Assembly (NCBI RefSeq): GCF_019737615.1
Contig: NZ_JAHKKS010000012.1
Coordinates: forward strand, 1-64,000
Source: Sphingobium xanthum
GTDB lineage: Bacteria > Pseudomonadota > Alphaproteobacteria > Sphingomonadales > Sphingomonadaceae
Length of the DNA: 64,000 nucleotides
Direction of reading: 5' to 3'
Below the pieces are notes generated by a model. That model was not told the origin of the DNA. It did no database searches and was given only the letters and a program-made list of their open reading frames with translations. The stretch's first letter is position 1; the number at the start of each line of letters is the position of its first letter. Position numbers and translations under genes: made by a program. Of the stretch, positions 37,312 to 46,043 are shown piece by piece.

Positions 37312-38598
37312 ATGCGCAGCAATGTTGATCTCCTGGGTCGCCGCATGACCGCATTCGGGCCGAACGCGCCGCTTTTCTACGATCGGCCCCTGGACCTCGT
37401 ACGCGGCGAGGGCTGCTGGGTCTGGGACGCGGAGGGCACGAGATATCTCGATTGCTACAATAATGTGCCCCATGTCGGCCATTGCCACCCCCGCGTCACG
37501 CAGGCGCTCTGCGCACAGGCCGGTCGGATCAATGTGAGCACCCGCTATCTTCATGAAGCGATCCTCGACTATTCGGAGCGGCTCCTCGCCACGTTTCCTG
37601 TGGCGCTCGACCGGGCGGTATTCGTCTGCACCGGGACGGAGGCGAACGAGCTTGCCTTGCGGATAGCGCGGACGCAGAGCGGCCATAGCGGCGTCATCGT
37701 CAGCGATTTCAGCTATCATGGCAATTCGTCCGGACTTGCCGAAATCACCACTGGCCTTCCGCATCCCGAGCCATTTTCCGCGTCTGCCCGGGCCGTGGCT
37801 CTGCCCGATCCCTCCCGGTGGGACGGCTCATCGGAGGAGATGGTCCGTCACCATCTTGCCCTTGTCGATACCGCGATAGGATCGCTGCAGGAGGCAGGAT
37901 ATGGCGTGGCAGCCGTCTTGTTCGATACCGCCTTTTCGACAGAGGGGCTGCTCGACGTGCCCCCGGCTTATGTGCAGGGCGTTGCAGACCGGGTGCGGGA
38001 GGCCGGCGGCTTTTTCATTGCCGACGAAGTTCAAGCCGGCTTCGGGCGGATGGGCGATGCGATGTGGGGTTTCGAAGGCTTGGGTATCGTGCCGGACCTC
38101 GCCACCCTCGGCAAGCCCATGGGCAACGGTCATCCCATCGGCGCCGTGGTCACGAGGGCTGGGCTTGTCGATCAATTCACGAAGGATGCATTATATTTCA
38201 ATACGTTCGGGGGAAATCCCGTCTCAGCTGCGGTGGGCCTCGCCGTCCTCGACGCTCTGGGCGAAGACCGGCTCGTCGAGCGCGCGCATGAGACCGGGCA
38301 GTATCTGCAGCAGCGCCTGTCAGACCTGTCGTCCCGTTTCTCGTGCATCGCCGATGTGCGTGGTCGGGGCCTGTTCGCCGCCGTCGAAATCATCGACTCC
38401 AAGACATTGCCCGATCCCGTCGCCTGCCGCGCCATCGTCAACGCGATGAGAGACCGGCATGTGTTGATCAGCCGGATCGGCCCCGCGGACAATATCCTCA
38501 AGATTCGTCCCCCCATGCCGTTCGGCATGGACGAGGTAGATCTCTTCATCGATGCGCTTGAAGCGACGCTTGCCGGACTCGATGGTGCCGCGCGATGA
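37312..38598 (+). CDS. Class III PLP enzyme, phospho-lyase type (ETNPPL/PHYKPL-like)
   Basis: The ATG at 37312 is preceded by GAGG and gives 428 residues. The PLP lysine is Lys268 in LGKPMGNGHPIGAVV and the PLP-binding Asp is Asp238 in IADEVQAGFGR. The blocks LDCYNNVPHVGHCHP and YFNTFGGNPVSAAVGLAVLD recall human ethanolamine-phosphate phospho-lyase and 5-phosphohydroxylysine phospho-lyase, which eliminate phosphate and ammonia to give an aldehyde, rather than ordinary transaminases. An ATGA overlap ties it to the kinase downstream, which would supply the phosphorylated substrate. A transaminase role remains possible. Confidence 0.85.
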   Translation: MRSNVDLLGRRMTAFGPNAPLFYDRPLDLVRGEGCWVWDAEGTRYLDCYNNVPHVGHCHPRVTQALCAQAGRINVSTRYLHEAILDYSERLLATFPVALDRAVFVCTGTEANELALRIARTQSGHSGVIVSDFSYHGNSSGLAEITTGLPHPEPFSASARAVALPDPSRWDGSSEEMVRHHLALVDTAIGSLQEAGYGVAAVLFDTAFSTEGLLDVPPAYVQGVADRVREAGGFFIADEVQAGFGRMGDAMWGFEGLGIVPDLATLGKPMGNGHPIGAVVTRAGLVDQFTKDALYFNTFGGNPVSAAVGLAVLDALGEDRLVERAHETGQYLQQRLSDLSSRFSCIADVRGRGLFAAVEIIDSKTLPDPVACRAIVNAMRDRHVLISRIGPADNILKIRPPMPFGMDEVDLFIDALEATLAGLDGAAR

Positions 38599-39617
38599 CC
38601 GATTTCTATGACTGGTCGACGGACCGCCAGATCGCGGCGCTCGGTGAGCTGGCACGAACCGCGCTGACGCAATATCGGGGATGCTTCGCCCAGCCGGCGC
38701 TCATCAAATATCGCGAAAATGCTATCTTCAAGGTGACGCGGGACGATGGCGCGGTGTTCGCCCTGCGCATCCACCGTTATGGATATCATGATGATGCGGC
38801 GCTGGTGTCGGAATTGGCCTGGATGAATGCCCTGGCGTCCAGCGGTGTCGCGGTGCCGGATATTATCCGGAACGAACGGGGCGACCTGCTGACCTTCGCC
38901 CGGTCGCCGAGTATTGCCGAGCGTCGCCAGATCGACATGCTCAGCTGGCTCGACGGCGTCCCGCTTGCCGTTCTCGAACGGGGCGGTGCGCTCTCGGTGG
39001 CGCAGCGCCGCGCGCACTACCGCAAGGTCGGGGAATTGCTGGCGACGCTGCATGAACAGGCGGCCAACTGGACAATGCCAGCCGGCTTCTTGCGACCTGA
39101 CTGGTTCGCGGAAGCGCTGGTAGGCGAAAATCCGCACTGGGGACGCTTCTGGGAGCTCGACAGGCTGACGACCGGCGAGCGGGCGCTCTTGGTGCGAGCG
39201 CGGGAGGCAGCCGCGAGTGCGCTCAAGTCCTTCCCGCAGACGGCGCACAATTCCGGGCTGATCCATGCCGATCTTCTCGCGGACAATGTGCTTGTCGATG
39301 GCGCTCAGGTGCGGCCGATCGATTTTGATGATTGCGGGTTTGGCTGGAACCTGTTCGATCTTGCAACCAGCATCTACTTCACGCGGGACGATGCCGATCA
39401 TGATGGCCTAACAGACGCCCTCATAGCGGGCTATCGCACCGTGCGGGACCTGCCGGAAAGCGATCTCGACGCTCTGCCGCTATTCCTGTTGTTGCGTGCG
39501 ACCACCTATCTCGGCTGGGTCAGCACGCGCGCCGAGACAGCGACCGCCCGCGAACTGGCTCCCATGCTGATTGAGCGATGCTGCAGGGAGGCCGAGGCAT
39601 TTCTCTCTCGTCCGTAG
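38595..39617 (+). CDS. APH-type small-molecule kinase (hydroxylysine/ethanolamine kinase-like)
   Basis: The 340-residue protein has the aminoglycoside-phosphotransferase fold. LIHADLLADNVLV carries the catalytic HxD with the following Asn, and IDFDDCGFGW the metal-binding DFD-type motif. Members phosphorylate hydroxyl groups of small amines, including hydroxylysine, homoserine and choline. The four-base overlap with the phospho-lyase gene suggests that it makes that enzyme's substrate. Its 3' end overlaps the convergent luxR gene by 98 bases. Confidence 0.85.
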   Translation: MTDFYDWSTDRQIAALGELARTALTQYRGCFAQPALIKYRENAIFKVTRDDGAVFALRIHRYGYHDDAALVSELAWMNALASSGVAVPDIIRNERGDLLTFARSPSIAERRQIDMLSWLDGVPLAVLERGGALSVAQRRAHYRKVGELLATLHEQAANWTMPAGFLRPDWFAEALVGENPHWGRFWELDRLTTGERALLVRAREAAASALKSFPQTAHNSGLIHADLLADNVLVDGAQVRPIDFDDCGFGWNLFDLATSIYFTRDDADHDGLTDALIAGYRTVRDLPESDLDALPLFLLLRATTYLGWVSTRAETATARELAPMLIERCCREAEAFLSRP

Positions 39618-40314
39618 CTGCTGCCTCGCGTCCCGCCATGAGCAATTTCGCGGTCAGGTCCGCGCGCGATGCAGCGCTCGTCTTCTCGAAGATGCTGACA
39701 AGATGCGCTTTGACCGTCGAGATGCTCACGTCGCACTGCTCTGAAATCTCCTTGTTGCTCAGCCCGCGAACGAGCAGCGCCGTGACCTCGCGTTCCCGCC
39801 GTGTCAGCGCCTTGATCAGTCCGGAGGATTCCCAGCTCATTTCCGGCTTTGCCTGATTGAAGCGATCACCGACGGCCAGCTGGAGCAGCGGCATCGTGCG
39901 CCGGAGCATCGCAAAATCGGCGGCGCGGAACATGCCGATCCTGTCATCCCGGAAAAGCCCGACGCCCGCCACGATCCGGCCACCGCTATCGCGAAAGAAG
40001 AGTTCGATCTCGTCGCAAAAGCCGTGCCCGCGCAGAAAACCTTCCTGATAGGGGCGGGGGTCGATCGAGCGATAAGCCTGATCGGCGGCGATGACGGTTT
40101 GCGTGTCGCCGTCATGACGGGCCGGGTGAAAGGGGTCCGTCATATGGAAGCGGCGGCGATAGTCGCGCAACTGCGCGAGAGGCATGCCGCTCAGCCTGTG
40201 CCAGATCGGGTTTCCCTGTTCGTCGACAGCGTAACAGCTCGCTCCGGCCAGCGGCAGAAGGTTGCGAATTGCCGCCAGAAAAGCTTCGGCAAAATCAGGA
40301 TCGAACAGGCGCAT
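39520..40314 (-). CDS. LuxR-family regulator with autoinducer-binding-like sensor region
   Basis: The ATG at 40314 has GAGGAAG at seven bases and gives 264 residues; a longer frame starts at 40356 without a ribosome site. Residues 1-165 form a sensor region (LPLAGASCYAVDEQGNPIW) and residues 170-235 a LuxR HTH (LTRREREVTALLVRGLSNKE). The tail past residue 235 is encoded antisense to the kinase gene. It follows the SDR gene by 53 bases on the same strand and may be co-transcribed with it. Confidence 0.83.
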   Translation of the reverse strand: MRLFDPDFAEAFLAAIRNLLPLAGASCYAVDEQGNPIWHRLSGMPLAQLRDYRRRFHMTDPFHPARHDGDTQTVIAADQAYRSIDPRPYQEGFLRGHGFCDEIELFFRDSGGRIVAGVGLFRDDRIGMFRAADFAMLRRTMPLLQLAVGDRFNQAKPEMSWESSGLIKALTRREREVTALLVRGLSNKEISEQCDVSISTVKAHLVSIFEKTSAASRADLTAKLLMAGREAAATDEREMPRPPCSIAQSAWEPVRGRSLSRRAC

Positions 40315-40367
40315 TGCAGGACTTCCTCGCTGGCGATGATGGACCGCTGTCGACAAGGCGACGCCGG

Positions 40368-41147
40368 CTAGTCGAGCCGGTTTTCCGGCAGCAAGGCGCC
40401 GCCATCGACGATGATCGTCTGCCCCGTAATGAAGGCGGCTTGATCCGACGCCAGGAACAGCATGGCATAGGCGATGTCTTCGGGCTGGCCGAAGCGCTTG
40501 AGCGGAATGGCTGTCTGCATCCGGCTCAACCGAAAAGCGTCTCCGAGCGCATCCAACGCATCGGTCTGGATCAGCCCCGGCTCCACGCCGTTCACCGTTA
40601 TGCCCTCCGCCGCGAACTCCATCGCGGCCGACCGGATGAACCCGTTCAGACCCGCCTTGGACGCTGCATAATGGGCGAGTCCGGGCAGGGCAACACGGGG
40701 ACCCGTCACGGAGGAGGTGAAGAGCAGGCGCGGCGCGGGCGAGCGTCGCAAGTGCGGCAAGGCCCCCTTCGTCAGCCAGAAAGCCGATTTGAGGTTGATG
40801 GCCAGCGTTGCGTCGAGCGTGTCGTCTGCAAGATGTTCGATGGTTTCGGACGGGAAGATCGCGGCGTTATGCAGGAGAATGTCGAGGCCGCCAAAAGCGC
40901 CGGCAGCCTCTTCGATCAGGTCATGGCATGCGGAGGAGGAGCCAACATCGGCCGTCACGAGGCATGCCTCGCTGCCCATCGCCCTGATCCGGTCGACCGT
41001 TTCACGACCGGCTGCCTCGGTGCGCGTCGCCACGACGACCCGGGCGCCTGCCCACGCGAAAACCAGTGCGATCGCGCGCCCGATGCCACGTCCGGCGCCA
41101 GTGATCAGCGCGGTGCGGCCCGTCAGTTGAAATATGGCATCGCTCAT
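40368..41147 (-). CDS. Short-chain dehydrogenase/reductase (SDR)
   Basis: The ATG at 41147, preceded by GGAAAGGA, gives 259 residues. The Rossmann motif TGAGRGIG lies at 16-23, the NNAG equivalent reads HNAA at 93-96, and the catalytic residues are Ser146 and Tyr160-x3-Lys164. It is a classical NAD(P)-dependent SDR acting on an alcohol or ketone. It is divergent from the MFS carrier at 41340, so both may share a promoter region of about 190 bases. Confidence 0.9.
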   Translation of the reverse strand: MSDAIFQLTGRTALITGAGRGIGRAIALVFAWAGARVVVATRTEAAGRETVDRIRAMGSEACLVTADVGSSSACHDLIEEAAGAFGGLDILLHNAAIFPSETIEHLADDTLDATLAINLKSAFWLTKGALPHLRRSPAPRLLFTSSVTGPRVALPGLAHYAASKAGLNGFIRSAAMEFAAEGITVNGVEPGLIQTDALDALGDAFRLSRMQTAIPLKRFGQPEDIAYAMLFLASDQAAFITGQTIIVDGGALLPENRLD

Positions 41148-41339
41148 GGCGTGTCCTTTCCCCAGCCCCTCGCTTGGCAATGCCCGAATGCTGGCCCCCG
41201 ATTGACGACGACTCTGTCTCGCGACACGCTGGCGGGACAATGGCCGATTTGGCCAAGAAGGCATCGCCGGAGCTTCATAACCTCATGAAGATGGCTGCCG
41301 TGGCGAACCTCCAGAAGTCGGCAATCGGAAGGGACGGAC

Positions 41340-42530
41340 TTGGGCGACGAGTTTGAGGCATTGACCGCTGATGGACGGCGTGACGGCGGATCTTCCTGGG
41401 CAGCCATCCTGCTCGGAACCATTGGCGTGCTGGGGTTCATCGTCCAGCCAGGTCTGGTCCAGGGCTTCGTCACCGAGCTGCGCGTGGACCCGGCCGTCGC
41501 CAATGATCTTGCCTTTCGCGAGATGCTCGGCATTGCCATCGCCACCATCCTCGCCACCCTGATCGGCGATCATGTATCATGGCGACTCCAAACTGCGGTC
41601 GCCCTGGTCGTGGCGAGCCTGGGCAATATCCTGTCCGCGCTCTCGCCGGAGCTGGAGATGCTGTTTCTCGCGAGGCTTCTCGCCGGCTTTGGCGCGGGAT
41701 TTGTCATCTCGATCAGCTTCACCGTGATCGGGACGGGGCCGCGCCCGGAGCGAGGGCTTGGTCTCTATCTCGTGTCGCTGCTGACCTATGGTGCGATCGG
41801 TCTCTGGGCGATGCCCAGCGTTCTCGCCACATTCGGATTGCAGGCCATTTTCTGGGCCTGGGCAGTTGCAAGCGGGGCGGCGGTCTTCGCCGCCTTCGCG
41901 CTGCCCGCTGATATGCGGTCGCAAGGCCGGGGCGAGATCCATGCGACGCAGACCTTGAAGGACGCGCCTATCGTCATCATCCTGGCGTTCCTGCTGGGTG
42001 TCTTCGTCTATAATACGGCGGTCAGCATCGCCTGGGCCAATCTCTTCTTGATCGGGCTTGATGCCGGAATCGCGGAGCAGGACGTCGCCAACGCCTTGTT
42101 GATCTGCCAGTTCACGGCGATCGTCGGCGCATTGGCGGCAATGTCTCTGGCCGAGAAATTCTCAAGCATCGCTTCGGTCGTGGTCGGAACGTCGGGCGGG
42201 GCGGCCGTTCTCGCTCTTGTCTTGGGAGCACCGTCTTTCGCCCTGTTTCTCGCGACGGTGATCCTCTTCAACACGATCTGGAACTTCGCGATGCCCTTCA
42301 TTCTGGGCCTCGCGCCAACGCTGACGGCGTCCGGCCGACTGATGTCGGTGGCTGTGGCGGTTCAGATGGCCGGCCTTGCTTTCGGCCCTTTGCTGGCCAG
42401 TGCGCTGCTGGGCGAAACCGAAGGATTTGAGACGATCAAATGGTTCGCCATCGCGCTGATGCTGGTCGCTCTGCTCCTGCTTGTTCCCGCGATGATTGAC
42501 CGCCGCCGCCGCGCGAAGGGGGCCGCGTGA
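41340..42530 (+). CDS. MFS transporter with TTG start
   Basis: The 396-residue membrane protein has about twelve hydrophobic segments (for example AAILLGTIGVLGFIVQPGLV near the start). The start is a TTG with AAGGGA at six bases; no ATG or GTG in frame sits at a comparable site. A weak loop motif and the LLAGFGAGFVISISF segment fit the MFS. It heads the run with amidohydrolase 3, aldehyde dehydrogenase, amine oxidase and cupin, and is the probable importer of their substrate. Confidence 0.8.
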   Translation: MGDEFEALTADGRRDGGSSWAAILLGTIGVLGFIVQPGLVQGFVTELRVDPAVANDLAFREMLGIAIATILATLIGDHVSWRLQTAVALVVASLGNILSALSPELEMLFLARLLAGFGAGFVISISFTVIGTGPRPERGLGLYLVSLLTYGAIGLWAMPSVLATFGLQAIFWAWAVASGAAVFAAFALPADMRSQGRGEIHATQTLKDAPIVIILAFLLGVFVYNTAVSIAWANLFLIGLDAGIAEQDVANALLICQFTAIVGALAAMSLAEKFSSIASVVVGTSGGAAVLALVLGAPSFALFLATVILFNTIWNFAMPFILGLAPTLTASGRLMSVAVAVQMAGLAFGPLLASALLGETEGFETIKWFAIALMLVALLLLVPAMIDRRRRAKGAA

Positions 42531-42621
42531 TGTCTCCGCAGCTCGCTCGTCGCATCCTGTAGCCACTAGGCCGATGCCCGCTGGAGATTTTCGTAAGTCC
42601 AAAGCACTTTGGGAGGACAGA

Positions 42622-44340
42622 ATGAAGTATAGATCACTGGCGCTGTTGGCATTGGCCGGAGCGGCCCTGCCGGGAATGGAGCACCGGGGAGCGGCGCAGT
42701 TCACGGCTGCGGCGGAGGTGAAGCCGATTATTGCCGACCTCATCGTCGAGGACGCGAAAATCTACACGCCGCAGGGCTGGGCAAGCGCCATGGCGATCGC
42801 CAAGGGCACGATCGTCGCCATCGGCGATGCGGCATCGCTCTCCAAGCATCGCGGCCCAAGCACGCAAGCGATCGACCTCGATGGAAAGCTGATCATCCCT
42901 GGCCTGCACGATATGCATGTCCACCCCTCCGGCGGCGGCATGGCGCAGTTTCGCTGCATGATCCCGCAAGGGGCAAATGCCAAGGCGTCGCTCGCCGTGA
43001 TCGCGCAATGCGTCGCCAAGGCGAAGCCGGGCGAATGGATCGACGGCGGCGGCTATCAGAATGACAGTTTCGGCAAGACGCCGCCGACGATGAAACTGCT
43101 CGACAGCGTCTCGCCCGATAATCCGGTGCTGTTGCGGGACATTTCCGGCCACAGCGCCTGGGGCAATTCGCTGGCGTTCAAGGCCGCCGGCATCGTCGAC
43201 AAGACGCCTGACCCCGAGGGCGGAATCATCGAGCGCGATCATGCCGGCAAGGCCACGGGCATTTTGCGCGAAAGTGCCGCAAATCTCGTGTCGCGCAACA
43301 TTCCCGGGCCATCGCCGGAGCGCAGCGTCGAGGCGCTTGGCTGGGCACTGAATAATATGCTGGAATTCGGCATCACGGCTTTCGACGATGCCGGCGTCGC
43401 TCGCGGAACGGCGGAGGCTTATGCGAGCCTCGCCGACAGCGGGAAGCTCAAGCAGCGCGTGCGTGCCTGTCTCTGGGGGCAGGATGCCACCTTGATCACC
43501 GATCGCATGTTCTATGCGCGTGATCGTTTCTCCCCCTCCTGCGTGAAACTCGTTCTGGATGGCGTGCCGACCGACGGGCACACCGCAGCGATGCTGGACG
43601 CCTATGAACCGCATCATGCGGCGGCGGCGAGCGAGACCGATCGGGAGAAGGGGCTACTGCTCATCCCGCAGGATGAGCTCAACAAGCGCGTGACGCAGCT
43701 GGATCGCGCCGGCCTGACCGTCAAATTCCATGCTGCCGGCGATGCGGCGGTCCGGGCAGGTCTCGATGCGATCGAGGCGGCGCGCAAGAGTAATGGCGCG
43801 AGCGGCGCGATGCACAATGTCGGGCATAACAGCTTCGTCAACCTGTCGGACATTCAGCGCGGTGTCCGGATCGGCGCGGCCTTCGAATTCTCACCCTATA
43901 TCTGGTACAATTCGCCGATCATCGCAGACATTCGCAAAGCGGTCGGCGAAGAGCGGATGAAGCGCTGGATTCCCATTAAGGATGCGCTCGATGCCGGTGC
44001 GATGGTCGTGCCCGGCTCCGACTGGAACGTCGTGCCGAGCGTCAATCCCTTCATCGCGATCGAAACCCTGGTCACGCGGCAGGTGCCGGGCGGCGGCGGC
44101 GAGGCTTTGGGCGAGGCGGAACGCATTACACTGCCCCAGGCAATCGACATCTTCACCCGCCAGTCTGCCCGTCAGATGAATTTCGACCATGCCACCGGCA
44201 CGCTGGAACAAGGCAAGCTTGCCGATTTCATCGTACTCGATCGGGATATCTTCACAGTACCGATCACCGATGTTCACAACACCAAAGTGCTGATGACCTT
44301 CATCAATGGCGAGAAGGTCTATCAGGCGGCCCAGCGATAG
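42622..44340 (+). CDS. Exported YtcJ-type amidohydrolase 3
   Basis: The ATG at 42622 has GGGAGGACA upstream and gives 572 residues with a probable signal peptide ending HRGAAQ. HDMHVHP (His99, His101), FHAAGDAAVR and VPGSDWNVVPSVNPF are shared with amidohydrolase 1. The two proteins align nearly end to end by eye and must have arisen by duplication. It precedes the aldehyde dehydrogenase in the same direction. Hydrolysis of an amide outside the cytoplasm could feed the MFS carrier with an amine or amino alcohol. Confidence 0.88.
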   Translation: MKYRSLALLALAGAALPGMEHRGAAQFTAAAEVKPIIADLIVEDAKIYTPQGWASAMAIAKGTIVAIGDAASLSKHRGPSTQAIDLDGKLIIPGLHDMHVHPSGGGMAQFRCMIPQGANAKASLAVIAQCVAKAKPGEWIDGGGYQNDSFGKTPPTMKLLDSVSPDNPVLLRDISGHSAWGNSLAFKAAGIVDKTPDPEGGIIERDHAGKATGILRESAANLVSRNIPGPSPERSVEALGWALNNMLEFGITAFDDAGVARGTAEAYASLADSGKLKQRVRACLWGQDATLITDRMFYARDRFSPSCVKLVLDGVPTDGHTAAMLDAYEPHHAAAASETDREKGLLLIPQDELNKRVTQLDRAGLTVKFHAAGDAAVRAGLDAIEAARKSNGASGAMHNVGHNSFVNLSDIQRGVRIGAAFEFSPYIWYNSPIIADIRKAVGEERMKRWIPIKDALDAGAMVVPGSDWNVVPSVNPFIAIETLVTRQVPGGGGEALGEAERITLPQAIDIFTRQSARQMNFDHATGTLEQGKLADFIVLDRDIFTVPITDVHNTKVLMTFINGEKVYQAAQR

Positions 44341-44448
44341 GAGTGCGTGGGCTCGACGGGTGCTGGCCCGGGCATGGCGCCCGTCGAGCAGGATATGCGG
44401 CAGCGGACCAGCCGATGGCCCGCCGCACAAGATATTTGGAGGCTTAGG

Positions 44449-45942
44449 ATGGGCTATTCCGGTCCGCACGAGATCGAATCCAGCGTCACGTCTTTTCTGG
44501 CGCGCGACCATGCATTGTTCATCGATGGACAGTTCGTCCGGGCGACGGGCACGGACCAGATCGCCGTTGACGATCCCGCGTCCGGAAAGGTGATTGCGCA
44601 GGTCTCGTCAGCAAGTTCTGCTGATGTGGATGCCGCCATATCCTCGGCGCACACAGCCTTCGAGGATGGCCGGTGGCGGAATCTGCGTCCGGCAGATCGT
44701 GAGCGTATCCTCCTTCGTCTCGCGGACCTTCTGGAAGCGCGCGCCGAAGCATTCGCCCAGTTGGAGACGCTCGAGCAGGGCAAGTCCATTCACATGTCGA
44801 GGGCGATCGAAGTAGGCGCATCGATAGAATGGATCCGCTATGCGGCCGGCCTTACCACCAAGATATCCGGCCGGACCTTCGACGTCTCGCTGCCCGGTGG
44901 CCCCACCAGATGGACGAGCTACACGCGGAGGGAGCCGGTCGGTGTCGTTGCCGGCATCGTGCCCTGGAATTTTCCGCTCATGATCGCCCTGTGGAAAGTC
45001 CTGCCCGCCCTGGCATCGGGCTGCAGCATCGTGCTCAAGCCATCGGAGATAACCCCTCTCACGGCCTTGTGGCTGGCCGAGCTGGCCCGGGAAGCCGGTG
45101 TTCCCGATGGTGTCTTCAATGTCGTCACGGGAGGCGGGGAGGTGGGCCGGTGGCTGTCTGTTCATCCGCTCGTAGCCAAGATCAGCTTCACGGGATCGAC
45201 CGTGGCAGGCAAAGCCGTCGGCACCGCCGCGATCGACGGCATGAAGCGGTTTACCCTGGAACTGGGCGGCAAGAATCCCGCCATCGTGCTGGAGGATGCC
45301 ATTCTCGACAAGGTCGTGCCGGGGTTGCTGACCGGGGGACTGCTGAACGGCGGCCAAGTGTGCGCGGCCGTCTCGCGCATCTATGTGACGCGCAATCGGT
45401 TCGATCCGCTCTGTGAAGCGCTGGAGGCCGCGATCCAGGCCATGGTCATGGGCAGCGGCATGGATCCGGCCGCACAACTGACCCCGCTGGCGTCGGCGAC
45501 GCATCGCGCGAAAGTCGAGGCCTCCATCCAGCAAGCGGCCGAGGCTGGCGTGCTGATACGCCGCGGCGCGCAGGCGCCTGCCGAGGGACATTTCGTGTCG
45601 CCGGCATTGGTCATCGATCCTGACGAGAAAACGCCGCTCGCCCGGCAGGAAGTGTTTGGCCCGATCCTGAGCATCACGCCCGTGGAGAGCGAGGAAGAGG
45701 CTTTGCAGCGGGCCAATGACTCCACCTACGGGCTGGCGGCGAGCATCTGGACGCAGGATATCGACAAGGCGATGGCCATCTCCCAGCGCGTCCAGAGCGG
45801 GACCGTCTGGATCAACAGTCACGTCTTCATCGACCCCAACATGCCATTTGGGGGCATGAAAATGTCTGGCATCGGCCGAGACTTTGGATCGGCCTGGCTC
45901 GACGGTTATCTGGAAGAGAAGGCCGTCTGCATCGCGCATTGA
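44449..45942 (+). CDS. NAD(P)-dependent aldehyde dehydrogenase
   Basis: The ATG at 44449 with GGAGG upstream gives 497 residues, normal for the family. VPWNFPL is the cofactor-binding block, Glu271 in ELGGKNP the general base, and Cys305 in NGGQVCAAVSR the nucleophile. Broad relatives oxidise gamma-aminobutyraldehyde-type, betaine or aromatic aldehydes. It would suit the aldehyde released by the phospho-lyase at 37312 or by the amine oxidase downstream. Confidence 0.92.
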   Translation: MGYSGPHEIESSVTSFLARDHALFIDGQFVRATGTDQIAVDDPASGKVIAQVSSASSADVDAAISSAHTAFEDGRWRNLRPADRERILLRLADLLEARAEAFAQLETLEQGKSIHMSRAIEVGASIEWIRYAAGLTTKISGRTFDVSLPGGPTRWTSYTRREPVGVVAGIVPWNFPLMIALWKVLPALASGCSIVLKPSEITPLTALWLAELAREAGVPDGVFNVVTGGGEVGRWLSVHPLVAKISFTGSTVAGKAVGTAAIDGMKRFTLELGGKNPAIVLEDAILDKVVPGLLTGGLLNGGQVCAAVSRIYVTRNRFDPLCEALEAAIQAMVMGSGMDPAAQLTPLASATHRAKVEASIQQAAEAGVLIRRGAQAPAEGHFVSPALVIDPDEKTPLARQEVFGPILSITPVESEEEALQRANDSTYGLAASIWTQDIDKAMAISQRVQSGTVWINSHVFIDPNMPFGGMKMSGIGRDFGSAWLDGYLEEKAVCIAH

Positions 45943-46043
45943 TGACCGGAATTGCCAAGCCACCTCATGCCGCTTCCTCCACCATGGCTGGGTAAACATA
46001 TCTGGGCGGAGGGCGCCGACTTCATGTCGTTCGATCTCAGGCA

